Under the pieces are notes generated by a model. The model was given only the letters and a program-made list of their open reading frames with translations. It made no database searches and was not told the DNA's origin. From assembly GCA_003216955.1 (NCBI GenBank), contig QCHZ01000001.1, positions 224,692-288,691 on the forward strand: a stretch of DNA of 64,000 nucleotides, read 5' to 3'. The stretch comes from Prochlorococcus sp. AG-402-I21 (lineage in GTDB: Bacteria > Cyanobacteriota > Cyanobacteriia > PCC-6307 > Cyanobiaceae). Both the position numbers and the translations under genes were made by a program. Below are positions 38,920 to 48,297 of the stretch, one piece after another; positions within the stretch are counted from its first letter, which is position 1; each line of letters opens with the position of its first letter.

Positions 38920-39915
38920 GTGACCAGTTTTATCACTGAAGCACATTCTGAGCTTACTAGTCTCAAGCATGACACTAATAGACTCAGATTAATAAGTGGT
39001 ACATCCAATACAGCATTAGCCAAAGAAATTGCGACTTATATGGGCATAACGAATGTCCCTCTAGTGTCAAAAAGGTTTGCAGATGGAGAGCTCTATGTTC
39101 AAATCCAGCAATCAATTAGAGGATGTGATGTTTTTCTCATACAACCAACCTGTGCTCCTGTTAATGACAGCTTAATGGAGCTTATGATCATGGTGGATGC
39201 TTGCAAAAGAGCATCTGCCAGACAAATTACAGCTGTAATCCCATACTTTGGTTACGCCAGAGCAGACAGAAAAACAGCCGGTAGAGAGTCGATAACGGCG
39301 AAACTAACTGCAAATATTCTTGTCAAATCAGGAGTAGACAGAGTACTAGCAATGGATTTACATTCGGCACAAATCCAAGGTTATTTTGATATCCCCTGCG
39401 ATCACATATATGGTTCACCGGTTTTGGTTGATTATCTATCAACCATGAAACTTGATGAAATCGTAGTCGTTTCTCCTGATGTAGGTGGTGTGGCAAGAGC
39501 AAGAGCTTTCGCTAAGCAAATGAAAGACTCACCTCTAGCCATTATTGACAAGCGTCGTTCAGGTCATAATGTTGCCGAGAGTCTTACAGTGATTGGCGAA
39601 GTCTCTGGAAAAACTGCAATATTGATTGATGACATGATCGACACTGGAGGCACTATTTGCGCAGGAGCCGAATTACTTAGGAAAGAGGGTGCAAAAAAAG
39701 TTATTGCCTGTGCATCTCATGCTGTTTTCTCTCCACCTGCTTACGAAAGACTCTCAAAAAAAGGTCTTTTTGAACAAGTTATTGTTACTAATAGTATTCC
39801 AGTACCTAATAATTTAGATTTCTCACAATTGAAGGTCTTATCAGTTGCAAATATGCTTGGGGAAGCTATTTGGAGAATTCATGAAGAAAGTTCCGTTAGC
39901 TCAATGTTTAGATAA
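38920..39915 (+). CDS. prs: Ribose-phosphate pyrophosphokinase
   Basis: A 331-residue enzyme that makes PRPP from ribose 5-phosphate and ATP for nucleotides, histidine and tryptophan. The core begins LRLISGTSNTALAKEIA. It includes RFADGELYVQI, the FGYARADRKTAGRE flexible loop region, DLHSAQIQGYFDIPCDHIY and the PRPP loop ILIDDMIDTGGTICAGAELL. An N-terminal extension of about 20 residues is usual in cyanobacteria. The start is GTG at 38920. It converges on pepN with 10 bases between. Confidence 0.96.
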   Translation: MTSFITEAHSELTSLKHDTNRLRLISGTSNTALAKEIATYMGITNVPLVSKRFADGELYVQIQQSIRGCDVFLIQPTCAPVNDSLMELMIMVDACKRASARQITAVIPYFGYARADRKTAGRESITAKLTANILVKSGVDRVLAMDLHSAQIQGYFDIPCDHIYGSPVLVDYLSTMKLDEIVVVSPDVGGVARARAFAKQMKDSPLAIIDKRRSGHNVAESLTVIGEVSGKTAILIDDMIDTGGTICAGAELLRKEGAKKVIACASHAVFSPPAYERLSKKGLFEQVIVTNSIPVPNNLDFSQLKVLSVANMLGEAIWRIHEESSVSSMFR

Positions 39916-39925
39916 TTTTATAAAT

Positions 39926-42547
39926 TCACTTCAAAATTAGTTCAACTACCTCTCTTGTGTTTGAAGATATGTTTGCTTTATTTATTTTTAATATAGATTG
40001 ATACATTCCTTCCTTATTTTTATTTACGTAGGTTTTCCATTTACTAAAAATTTTTACCATTCTTGAAGCAGTTATTGGATTAATTTTATCTACCTCTATT
40101 AATTTATCAGCCATATAGAAATAACCTTGTCCGTCAGGAGAGTGGAATAACTCAATATTTTTACTAAATCCTCCTAAAACAGCTCTTATTGCATTTGGAG
40201 CTTTCCAATCAAACTTAGAATGTGATAGTAATTTTTCAATAACATTAATTCCTTGCTTATTAGGTCTTGAAGCCTCATAAGCGAACCATGAATCCAATAC
40301 TACTGGATTTTCTCTCCATAACTTATAAAACAAATTAGAAGCTTCTTCTGTCTCAATGCTATCAATTGGCTTTAATGCCTCTAGAGCGGCCCTTGCAATA
40401 GTCATTGAAGAATGACTAATTAATTCAACACAATTATTTTGTACATTTTTATCCCCTGCAAGAGTTAAATAAGACCAAGTAGTTCCTAATAATTTTCGTT
40501 CTCCTTTCCCCATTGGCCATTCATAATTAATATGAACCATTAAATTTTTAGCTAATAGACTTAGCTCTTCAAGAATCTTATTGCCAACTAATATTTGGAA
40601 GTTTACCGACTCTCTATATATATTTATAGGATCCACCTTTTCAAATAAAGATTCCAATTCTTGTAAACCAGGAATTGTTAAAAGAGTTGCCAAGAATAAA
40701 GGATCATTAATTTCTAAAGACTTTATGGATTGTTTAATAGCATAAATAAACTTATCTTCCAAAGAATAATTTGGATTCTTGCAAAGCCTAGTTTTAATGA
40801 TTTCACGCATCAAAAACTGACCAGAGTCCCATCTTGAAAAATAGTCATTGTCATTTAAGAAAAGAAAGAGTTTATCATCTATATACGAATCAGATTCCCA
40901 AAGGACAGGTGAAGAGAAACATCTGAAGATTGATAAAACGGGAGATTCTTTCTCCCATGGGAAAGTATTGATTTGTAGATTCTTTTTATGTTTATCTAAA
41001 ACAAATAATTTATCCTCAACTATAGGTTTGGCTCCTTTCGTTCTACTATAACAAGAATAAAGAATTGGAATAACCATTTCTATGTTTGCACTAGAACTAT
41101 CACTCCCTAATTTCTGCTCAAAAGAAACATTCAAAATTGAATTCTTTGAATCCCAAGATTGATTTATATAAACTTTTGGCGTCCCTGATTTATAATACCA
41201 ATTAAGAAATTTATTTATATCAAAAGGACAATTTTTTTCTTCTAAATAGGCTCCTTTTATTAAGGAATTTATAAAATCTTCAGTTGTAGCAGGACTGCCA
41301 TCAAAAGTTTTAACATAGAGATTTATGCCGTTAAAAAACTTTTCTTTGCCGAGCAATAGCTCAAGCATCCTTATTAACTCAGCGCCCTTTTCATAGATTG
41401 TTGTTGTATAAAAATTATCAATAGCTACATATTCTTTAGGCTTAACAGCATGCGATGTAGGTCCATGATCCTCAGCAAATTGAAAATTCCTAAGAAATGA
41501 AACATCTTCTATTCTTTTTATTCCTGCATTATGAAGATCTGCAGTAAAAGATTGATCTCTATAAACTGTCAAACCTTCTTTTAACGAAAGCTGAAACCAA
41601 TCTCGACAAGTAATCCTATTCCCAGTCCAATTATGAAAATATTCATGTGCTATTACGCTTTCTATTCTTTCTAATTCATCATCTGTTGCAGTCTTAGAAT
41701 CAGCTAATACCAGTTTAGAATTGAAAATATTTAGTCCTTTATTTTCCATTGCACCCATATTAAAATGCCTTACAGCAACTATTTTATATTCTTCTAAATC
41801 ATACTCAAGACCATAAATATCCTCATCCCATTTCATTGCTTTTTTCAAGGATTTTAAAGCATGATTTGTATATTTTTCATCACCTGATTCCACATATATT
41901 TCTAAATCAATTACTCGTCCTGTTTTTGTAACGTATTTATCAGAAACTTTATTTAATTTGCCAGCGACTAAGGCAAACAAATAGGATGGTTTAGGAAAAG
42001 GATCTTCCCATATAATTTCATGTCTATTAATCTTATTCTTTACTTTGCCTGAATACTTCCTATTCCCATTTGATAATAATATAGGATATAAATCTTTGTC
42101 CGCCTGTATTCTAACTGTATACTTACTTAATACATCTGGCCTATCAGGATGATAACAGATCCTCCTGAACCCTTCGGCCTCACATTGTGTTGTTAACATT
42201 CCTGAGCTTAAATACAACCCTTCCAGCGAAGTATTTCTAAAAGGATATATTTGGGATTTTATTTTTAATTCAAACTCTGATGATTGATTAATGTCTATAG
42301 TCAACTTATTACCGGAAATATCATATTCTTCTGACTTCAATTCTTTTCCATTTATTGATATTGATATTAATTTAATTTGATTACCCTGAAGAACAAGACT
42401 AGAAGATTCTTTTAGCTTTGGTTGAATTATCATTATAGACTGAACCAGAACAAAATCCTTATAAATATCAAAATCTAAATATACGCTTGGTATTAGATAA
42501 GGATATTCAATATAGTCCGATAATTTAATAGATTTATTAGTTAACAT
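39926..42547 (-). CDS. pepN: Aminopeptidase N
   Basis: An 873-residue M1 zinc metallopeptidase of the E. coli PepN type. The GAMENKG exopeptidase motif and the zinc site HEYFHNWTGNR (HExxH) with a downstream Glu in the LKEGLTVYRDQSF segment are visible. It removes N-terminal residues from peptides in the cytoplasm. The length matches the E. coli enzyme (870). The lipoprotein gene lies upstream on the same strand, about 30 bases away. Confidence 0.96.
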   Translation of the reverse strand: MLTNKSIKLSDYIEYPYLIPSVYLDFDIYKDFVLVQSIMIIQPKLKESSSLVLQGNQIKLISISINGKELKSEEYDISGNKLTIDINQSSEFELKIKSQIYPFRNTSLEGLYLSSGMLTTQCEAEGFRRICYHPDRPDVLSKYTVRIQADKDLYPILLSNGNRKYSGKVKNKINRHEIIWEDPFPKPSYLFALVAGKLNKVSDKYVTKTGRVIDLEIYVESGDEKYTNHALKSLKKAMKWDEDIYGLEYDLEEYKIVAVRHFNMGAMENKGLNIFNSKLVLADSKTATDDELERIESVIAHEYFHNWTGNRITCRDWFQLSLKEGLTVYRDQSFTADLHNAGIKRIEDVSFLRNFQFAEDHGPTSHAVKPKEYVAIDNFYTTTIYEKGAELIRMLELLLGKEKFFNGINLYVKTFDGSPATTEDFINSLIKGAYLEEKNCPFDINKFLNWYYKSGTPKVYINQSWDSKNSILNVSFEQKLGSDSSSANIEMVIPILYSCYSRTKGAKPIVEDKLFVLDKHKKNLQINTFPWEKESPVLSIFRCFSSPVLWESDSYIDDKLFLFLNDNDYFSRWDSGQFLMREIIKTRLCKNPNYSLEDKFIYAIKQSIKSLEINDPLFLATLLTIPGLQELESLFEKVDPINIYRESVNFQILVGNKILEELSLLAKNLMVHINYEWPMGKGERKLLGTTWSYLTLAGDKNVQNNCVELISHSSMTIARAALEALKPIDSIETEEASNLFYKLWRENPVVLDSWFAYEASRPNKQGINVIEKLLSHSKFDWKAPNAIRAVLGGFSKNIELFHSPDGQGYFYMADKLIEVDKINPITASRMVKIFSKWKTYVNKNKEGMYQSILKINKANISSNTREVVELILK

Positions 42548-42577
42548 ATTAAATATTTAAAAAAAATAAAAAATAAT

Positions 42578-43030
42578 TTATCCTTTATTTTTTATTTTTT
42601 CAACCGTTTTTAAAAATTTATTCTTATCTTCTTCTGGGACCATATCCGGGCAGTTTTTAATAGCTCCATCAAGAATTTGTAGAATCGCTCCATTATAAAT
42701 ATTTTTTTCTGGCAATCTTTCTTTTCCTACTTCTTTAATAAATCCTCCATGTCTACTTGAAATAAGCAATGCATAATTTTTTGCAGCCAAAGAAATAGCC
42801 TTGGGAAACTCAACTTCAATCTGTCTCGCCATACATAGATAGCTAATTCCTATTTGTCTATATAAAAAAATATCTTCATCACTAGCAGGAACAAAATTAA
42901 TTTCCTTTTTATCTGAGCTAATTTTAGTTGTATTAGATTCTGACTTTATAGAGGAACTACAACTTGATAATAGTATTGAGGCGACAAAAATAGATATAGC
43001 CAAGATTTTTTTTCTTGGAGCTTTTTTCAT
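42578..43030 (-). CDS. Putative lipoprotein of unknown function
   Basis: About 150 residues from the ATG at 43030; a TTG three codons upstream is the alternative. A basic N-terminus (MKKAPRKKI) leads into a hydrophobic stretch and the lipobox LLSSC, so the protein should be lipid-anchored. A Ser/Lys-rich linker follows, then a helical domain with YLCMARQIEVEFPKA and a second Cys in IKNCPDMVPEE. The two Cys could form a disulfide. I do not recognise the family. It probably forms an operon with pepN. Confidence 0.75.
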   Translation of the reverse strand: MKKAPRKKILAISIFVASILLSSCSSSIKSESNTTKISSDKKEINFVPASDEDIFLYRQIGISYLCMARQIEVEFPKAISLAAKNYALLISSRHGGFIKEVGKERLPEKNIYNGAILQILDGAIKNCPDMVPEEDKNKFLKTVEKIKNKG

Positions 43031-43155
43031 TTTTCTCAAGTGATTTTAATCCGTAAAAACATCTGATGCAGAAAAAAATTTATAGAAAGTTCTTTTCTTG
43101 CAAAGTAAATACATAATATACATTGAAGTCTATCAAAATAGATTTTACAAACTTG

Positions 43156-43713
43156 TCAGTTGGGATTCTTAATCCTTATCTCGTGATGATTTTCAACTAT
43201 TTTCAATTTATCATCAAACCAACTATAAATATTTCTCGATCTATATTTATCTTGATCTATTAAGCGAGTATGTTCTAATACGTGCCAATTATCGTAATTA
43301 GATTCAAAAATCAATTCATGCTCATCTACTTGCCTAATGTTTGATATCCCTGAAGAATCAGATAAATAAGAACAATCACGTATTAATTGATGACCTTGCA
43401 ATCGAGCAGTTATTTCTCCTTCACTTTTGTAGGTAGGTCTTTGAATAAAAAATTCTGTTTCTTCCTCGCACCACCACTTAAACCGAAAGCTTTCAAATTC
43501 AGAGTCACTTTGAATTAACTTGCTTACATTTATATACATTTCCAAATTAATAGCCCTCTCTTCATCAAAAAAATATTGTCTCCTTGAATGCCACAAACCA
43601 ACATTTCGACCAAACCAACGCCTTAAATTACTATCAAAATCAATTCTCAGTCTATCTATCCCTACTGAAGTGTTTTTTGCTCTTCCAATACCAGATGAAT
43701 GAGAAATAGCCAT
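43156..43713 (-). CDS. Lipocalin-like protein, possibly related to CpeS/CpcS bilin lyases
   Basis: A 185-residue soluble protein rich in aromatic beta-strands. The start of the core, GRNVGLWHSRRQYFF, has the G-x-W-x-S-x-R pattern of CpcS/CpeS lipocalin bilin lyases. The end (WHVLEHTRLIDQDKYRSR) resembles their final strand and Arg-rich loop. The match is from memory and partial; another lipocalin family of unknown function is equally possible. Prochlorococcus keeps few phycobiliproteins, so a bilin-lyase role would be notable. It lies about 107 bases from the divergent sasA start. Confidence 0.55.
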   Translation of the reverse strand: MAISHSSGIGRAKNTSVGIDRLRIDFDSNLRRWFGRNVGLWHSRRQYFFDEERAINLEMYINVSKLIQSDSEFESFRFKWWCEEETEFFIQRPTYKSEGEITARLQGHQLIRDCSYLSDSSGISNIRQVDEHELIFESNYDNWHVLEHTRLIDQDKYRSRNIYSWFDDKLKIVENHHEIRIKNPN

Positions 43714-43820
43714 TTTCTGGAAATGAGAGATTTAAAAAGTATTCACTTAATTATTAGCTAATACCTAAAATGAGTCCCATTACCTTAAGGTATGCGTAAT
43801 TATTTATATTGCTCGACACT

Positions 43821-44966
43821 GTGAATAGTGCCGAAGCTAACGATCGACGGCAGTTAAGTCTGCTGCTTGTGGCGTCTCGCCACCATCTATCAAGAGGAGA
43901 TATTCGTTCGTTAATTGAATATTTGGAAAAAGAAGATTGTGGGTTTAACGTCAATCTAGAGTTTTCAGATCCTTCTAATAATCCTGAATTACTTGAGCTT
44001 TATAGATTAGTAGCACTTCCTGCATTAATAAAATTAGAACCTTCGCCTAAACAAATCTTTGCTGGTAGTTCAATTTTTGAACAAATTAAAACTTGGATTC
44101 CAAGATGGCAAAACGAAGGGCTGATTAACGGCAAGGGAATAAGTCTAAGGGCTAAAACACTTGAATCTAATCAAACACAAAAAGAACTTCTTCTAGAAGA
44201 TGATCTACTCGTTCTTCGACAAGAGAACGAAACTCTCACAAAAAAGATACATTCGCAAGAAAGTCTTCTAAGGATGGTTGCTCATGAGTTAAGAACTCCA
44301 TTAACGGCAGCTGGATTAGCTCTTCAAAGCCAAAAGTTGGGACAAATCAGCATGAATAAATTTCAAGAAGTCTTAAAGAGAAGGCTTGAAGAAATTGAAT
44401 TACTTTCAAAGGACTTATTAGAAGTTGGAAGCACTCGTTGGGAAACTTTGTTTAATCCTCAAAAGGTTGATCTTGCTAACATCTCAGCAGAAGCAATACT
44501 CGAGCTTGAAAAGCTATGGCTTAACCGCAAAATAAAAATAAATACAGATATTCCATCTGATTTACCTTCTGTTTTCGCAGATCAAAGAAGAATGATGCAG
44601 GTTTTGTTGAACCTCATAGAAAATGCCTTGAAATTTTCCGACGACGAGGGTGAAATATTTATAACAATGCTTCACAGAACAAATCAATGGGTTGAAGTGA
44701 TTGTTCGAGATAATGGTCCGGGTATCCCCCCAGAAGAGCAACAAAGAATATTTGTTGATCGAGTGAGGCTACCGCAAACTTCTCAAGAGACAATCGGCTT
44801 TGGCATTGGTCTTTCAGTTTGCAGAAGAATTGTTGAAGTGCATGGTGGCAAGATCTGGGTCGTTTCTAAACCGACTGAAGGTGCATGTTTCTACTTCACC
44901 GTTCCTGTGTGGCGTGGTCAAAATAAGGATCAAGAAGCCTTGACGAGTGGTAAGTCGGGCCCGTAA
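43821..44966 (+). CDS. sasA: SasA, circadian-clock histidine kinase
   Basis: About 381 residues from GTG at 43821; a TTG four codons upstream at 43809 is the other candidate and neither has a ribosome binding site. The N-terminal domain (about 10-95, [19 protein letters not shown]) is the KaiB-like thioredoxin fold that binds KaiC. It is followed by a coiled linker, the phospho-acceptor motif [13 protein letters not shown], the N box [11 protein letters not shown] and the G boxes RDNGPGIP and [11 protein letters not shown]. SasA passes clock information to the response regulator RpaA. The kai genes are not in this window. Confidence 0.94.
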   Translation: MNSAEANDRRQLSLLLVASRHHLSRGDIRSLIEYLEKEDCGFNVNLEFSDPSNNPELLELYRLVALPALIKLEPSPKQIFAGSSIFEQIKTWIPRWQNEGLINGKGISLRAKTLESNQTQKELLLEDDLLVLRQENETLTKKIHSQESLLRMVAHELRTPLTAAGLALQSQKLGQISMNKFQEVLKRRLEEIELLSKDLLEVGSTRWETLFNPQKVDLANISAEAILELEKLWLNRKIKINTDIPSDLPSVFADQRRMMQVLLNLIENALKFSDDEGEIFITMLHRTNQWVEVIVRDNGPGIPPEEQQRIFVDRVRLPQTSQETIGFGIGLSVCRRIVEVHGGKIWVVSKPTEGACFYFTVPVWRGQNKDQEALTSGKSGP

Positions 44967-45015
44967 CTTTCATTTGTGATAACAATTACTTATTAAGTGA
45001 TTTATCACTGCATCT

Positions 45016-45088
45016 GGCCCCATCGTCTAGAGGCCTAGGACACCTCCCTTTCACGGAGGCGACAGGGGTTCGAATCCCCTTGGGGCTA
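45016..45088 (+). tRNA. trnE: tRNA-Glu (anticodon TTC)
   Basis: A complete cloverleaf: acceptor GGCCCCA / TGGGGCT, anticodon stem CCTCC / GGAGG around CTTTCAC (anticodon TTC), T arm AGGGG-TTCGAAT-CCCCT and discriminator A. CCA is not encoded. The first acceptor pair is G1-U72, a wobble. In cyanobacteria this tRNA also supplies glutamate for tetrapyrrole synthesis. A terminator follows 18 bases downstream. Confidence 0.97.
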
Positions 45089-45105
45089 TAAATAAAATTT
45101 ATTTG

Positions 45106-45145
45106 AAACCTTCCATTGAGCACGACTCTTTAGAAGGTTTTTTTT
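45106..45145 (+). terminator. Intrinsic terminator after tRNA-Glu
   Basis: AAACCTTC at 45106-45113 pairs with GAAGGTTT at 45133-45140, enclosing a 19-base loop, and a run of T follows directly. The position just after the tRNA fits termination of its transcript. Confidence 0.75.
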
Positions 45146-45271
45146 ATATCTTTAATTTCCTTGGCCTATCGCCTATTTATAAATCCTTTATCAATTGAAC
45201 GTTTAACAAAAACATTGTAGAAAAATAATATTTGAATACTAAATAAAAAAAAACATAATCCCTACAACCCT

Positions 45272-45288
45272 TTAGATACAATATCTAA
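45272..45288. promoter_or_regulatory. Dyad symmetry upstream of petH
   Basis: TTAGATA-CAA-TATCTAA is a 7-base perfect dyad about 120 bases before the petH ATG, in an otherwise featureless AT-rich leader of about 260 bases. It could be an operator or part of an mRNA leader; short AT-rich dyads also arise by chance. Confidence 0.3.
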
Positions 45289-45405
45289 GCTTGGATATTA
45301 TCTTGTGACGGTCTAAAAAGGTGAACCAATAAATTAGTAATATCAAGATAAAACAGCCAAAAAGTCACCTCTTCTTGGTAATCTCACCTTCTAATTTAAG
45401 TTTCT

Positions 45406-46566
45406 ATGGCTTACTCAGAGACAAAGGTAGTTCTTGGTGGTCTTGCACATATTCCTATCATAATTGGTTTTTTCTACCTAATTCGCAGGCAATATTCATT
45501 TGGTGCCATGCTACGAACTGGTAAGAGTGCTCCAAGCGAAAAAACTTCTGTTACCCCTGCAAAGGCTGCTGCCCCTGCAAAGGCTGCTGCCCCCGCTAAG
45601 GCTGCTGCCCCCGCTAAGGCTGCTGCCCCCGCTAAGGCTGCTGCCCCCGCCAAGGCCCCTGTTGCAAAGAAACCACACGCAGATGTACCCGTTAATACAT
45701 ATAAGCCGAAAGCACCATTCACAGGGACAGTAACTGAAAATTATTCTGCACTTCAAGAAGGTGCAATTGGTAAAGTTCAACATATAACTTTTGATCTATC
45801 TGGCGGAGACCCAGACTTCAAATATGTTGAAGGTCAAAGTTGTGGCATACTTGCTGCAGGTGAGGATGCAAAAGGGAAGCCTCATAGACCGAGACTTTAT
45901 TCTATTGCTAGCACAAGATACGGCGATAACTTTGCAGGGAATACACTTTCATTATGTGTTCGCCAACTTCAATACGAAAAAGATGGTGAAACCATAAATG
46001 GTGTTTGCTCTACCTATTTGTGTAACCTATCCCCTGGAGATAAAGTAAAAATCAGTGGCCCAGTAGGCAAGGAGATGCTTCTCCCAGAAGAAGAAGATTC
46101 AAACATAATAATGCTTGCTACAGGTACTGGTATAGCTCCAATGAGGGCATATTTAAGAAGAATGTTTGAGCCTACCGAAATTGAAAAACACAAGTGGAAT
46201 TTCAAGGGTAAAGCTTGGTTGTTTATGGGTGCACCAAAGACAGCCAATTTGCTCTACGATGCTGATTTTGAGCACTACAAATCAAAATTCCCCGACAATC
46301 TAAGATACACAAAAGCAATCAGCAGAGAACAACAAAATACAAAAGGAGGGAGAATGTATATTCAAGATCGGGTACTTGAACATGCAGAAGAAATATTCAA
46401 TATGATTGAAAATCCTAAAACTCACATTTACTTGTGTGGATTAAAAGGAATGGAGCCAGGTATAGATGAGGCAATGACAACTGCAGCTTCTGCAAAAGGT
46501 TTAGACTGGTCTGAACTTAGACCTAAACTTAGGAAAGCTGGCAGATGGCATGCTGAGACTTACTAG
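45406..46566 (+). CDS. petH: Ferredoxin-NADP+ reductase with hydrophobic N-terminus and AKAAAP repeat linker
   Basis: A 386-residue FNR that transfers electrons from ferredoxin to NADP+ after photosystem I. The catalytic part begins about residue 100 and has RPRLYSIAST (FAD), LCVRQL, the NADP-binding MLATGTGIAPMRAYLRRMF and the C-terminal Tyr in WHAETY. The N-terminus differs from that of phycobilisome-bearing cyanobacteria. Instead of a CpcD-like linker domain it has a hydrophobic helix (about 8-27, VVLGGLAHIPIIIGFFYLI) ending in RRQ, then a linker with five exact AKAAAP repeats (52-81) and a partial sixth. Membrane anchoring by this helix is inference. The gene has a long leader after tRNA-Glu. 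Confidence 0.96.
   Translation: MAYSETKVVLGGLAHIPIIIGFFYLIRRQYSFGAMLRTGKSAPSEKTSVTPAKAAAPAKAAAPAKAAAPAKAAAPAKAAAPAKAPVAKKPHADVPVNTYKPKAPFTGTVTENYSALQEGAIGKVQHITFDLSGGDPDFKYVEGQSCGILAAGEDAKGKPHRPRLYSIASTRYGDNFAGNTLSLCVRQLQYEKDGETINGVCSTYLCNLSPGDKVKISGPVGKEMLLPEEEDSNIIMLATGTGIAPMRAYLRRMFEPTEIEKHKWNFKGKAWLFMGAPKTANLLYDADFEHYKSKFPDNLRYTKAISREQQNTKGGRMYIQDRVLEHAEEIFNMIENPKTHIYLCGLKGMEPGIDEAMTTAASAKGLDWSELRPKLRKAGRWHAETY
45559..45660 (+). repeat. Tandem 18-base repeat in petH (five copies plus a partial)
   Basis: Five 18-base units, each coding AKAAAP, run from 45559 to 45648. A shorter 12-base unit (AKAP) ends at 45660. Units differ only at third codon positions: the first two use GCA, the next three GCT. 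This pattern suggests recent duplication, and it is much more GC-rich than its surroundings. Such tracts commonly vary in copy number between strains. Confidence 0.95.
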
Positions 46567-46735
46567 AGAAATAAAAAGTCTGGAAAGCGATAATTTTTAA
46601 TTACTTTAGAAATATTTTTTCTATATTTAATCAATCAATATCAATTTTGTTTTTGGACATACGACAAAAAAAATGTCGGAATGATTAGAAGCAACTTAGA
46701 TAATATTTATCATCTAATTGGCAAGGAATTTATCA

Positions 46736-48259
46736 ATGAGCATGCCATTAACAAACCCATTGAGAATAGGACTACGTCAAGAGCGAGTAGTTCCTCCTCA
46801 ATGTCTGGTGATTTTTGGTGCCTCAGGGGATCTTACACATAGAAAACTTGTTCCTGCCTTATTTGAGCTCTTTAAGCAGAGAAGATTACCAAGTGAGTTT
46901 GCAGTTTTAGGCTGTGCAAGAAGACCATGGACTGATGAAATATTTAAAGAGAAAATGGAAGAAGCTCTTTTTTCTCAAATAAAAGAAAGTCCGAGAGAAT
47001 GGGAACTGTTTTCTCAAAATCTTTTCTATGAACCTGTAGATCTGCAACAACCAGAACACCTTTTAAAGCTTGGGGAAAGACTTGAAATAATTGATAAGTT
47101 AAAAGCAACTCACGGCCATCGAACTTTCTACCTTTCAGTATCTCCCAAATTTTATGGAAGTGGATGTAGAGCTTTAGCTGCTGCAGGATTATTGAAAGAT
47201 CCCAAACGAAGCAGGGTCGTAATTGAAAAACCTTTTGGAAGAGACTTCAATAGTGCTCAGTCACTCAATTCGCTAGTTCAGGGATGTGCTCAAGAAAGTC
47301 AAATCTTTCGAATAGATCATTATTTGGGAAAAGAAACCGTTCAAAATATTCTCGTTCTAAGATTTGCAAATACAATTTTTGAGCCTATTTGGAATAGAAA
47401 TTATATCTCCAGTGTTCAAATTACCAGTTCCGAAACAGTTGGAGTTGAAGATCGAGCAGGATATTACGAATCTTCAGGAGCCCTAAGAGATATGGTTCAA
47501 AACCATCTGACTCAAATGCTGGCATTAACGGCAATGGAACCTCCTGGACATTTTGATCCAGAAGCTATAAGAAATGAAAAGGCCAAAGTTCTTCAGGCAG
47601 TTAAGCTCGCGAATGAAGAAAAACCATGGGAATGTTGCGTTAGGGGACAGTACTCAAAAGGAGGTAGCGATGAAGATCCACTCCTTGGATATAGAGAAGA
47701 ACCAGGTGTTAATCCAAATAGCACAACCGAAACATATGTAGCCATGAAACTTTTTATAGACAATTGGAGGTGGCAAGGAGTCCCTTTTTATGTGAGAACG
47801 GGTAAACGATTAGCCAAAAGACTTAGTGAGGTTGTTCTTACATTTAGAGAAGCACCTGTTCACCTTTTTGATGCAGCAGGGGGATGTCCAACATCAAACC
47901 AATTAATTCTCAGAATTCAACCCAACGAAGGAGCTGAATTTAGTTTTGAAGTGAAATCACCAGGATCTGGGATGAGAAGTAGACCCGTAAATATGGAGTT
48001 TTCTTATGACGAATCCTTTGGAGAGCCATCTGATGAAGGCTATGTAAGACTCCTTGCTGATGCAATGCTTGGAGATCCAACATTATTTACTCGAAGCGAT
48101 GAGGTAGAGGCTGCTTGGCGTTTATATACCCCTTTACTTGAGAAAATTGAGGATTCTCCCTGGGAATTACCCGTATATCAATATGAATCACGAACATGGG
48201 GTCCGACTGAATCAGACTTACTGATTGGCAAAGATCAGCTTCTATGGAGAAGACCTTGA
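46736..48259 (+). CDS. zwf: Glucose-6-phosphate 1-dehydrogenase
   Basis: About 507 residues from the ATG at 46736; a TTG six codons upstream or an ATG two codons downstream are alternatives. It catalyses the first step of the oxidative pentose phosphate pathway, making NADPH at night. The NADP-binding GASGDLTHRKLVPAL, VIEKPFGRD and the active-site RIDHYLGKETVQN are present. opcA follows after 38 bases, the usual cyanobacterial pairing. In cyanobacteria the activity is redox-regulated through OpcA. Confidence 0.97.
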   Translation: MSMPLTNPLRIGLRQERVVPPQCLVIFGASGDLTHRKLVPALFELFKQRRLPSEFAVLGCARRPWTDEIFKEKMEEALFSQIKESPREWELFSQNLFYEPVDLQQPEHLLKLGERLEIIDKLKATHGHRTFYLSVSPKFYGSGCRALAAAGLLKDPKRSRVVIEKPFGRDFNSAQSLNSLVQGCAQESQIFRIDHYLGKETVQNILVLRFANTIFEPIWNRNYISSVQITSSETVGVEDRAGYYESSGALRDMVQNHLTQMLALTAMEPPGHFDPEAIRNEKAKVLQAVKLANEEKPWECCVRGQYSKGGSDEDPLLGYREEPGVNPNSTTETYVAMKLFIDNWRWQGVPFYVRTGKRLAKRLSEVVLTFREAPVHLFDAAGGCPTSNQLILRIQPNEGAEFSFEVKSPGSGMRSRPVNMEFSYDESFGEPSDEGYVRLLADAMLGDPTLFTRSDEVEAAWRLYTPLLEKIEDSPWELPVYQYESRTWGPTESDLLIGKDQLLWRRP

Positions 48260-48297
48260 AAAAATTAAATTTAAATCCTTTATTAGAACCAAATTAA

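Noticed and set aside
38748..39023. 91-codon minus-strand open frame in the malQ-prs gap
   Set aside because: It overlaps the prs start antisense, has no recognisable motif and looks like random translation. The prs reading is certain.
45474..45783. Antisense and shifted frames across the petH repeat (Ala/Gly- or Leu/Pro-rich)
   Set aside because: Tandem GC-rich repeats keep all frames open. petH is the real gene, and these are its shadows.
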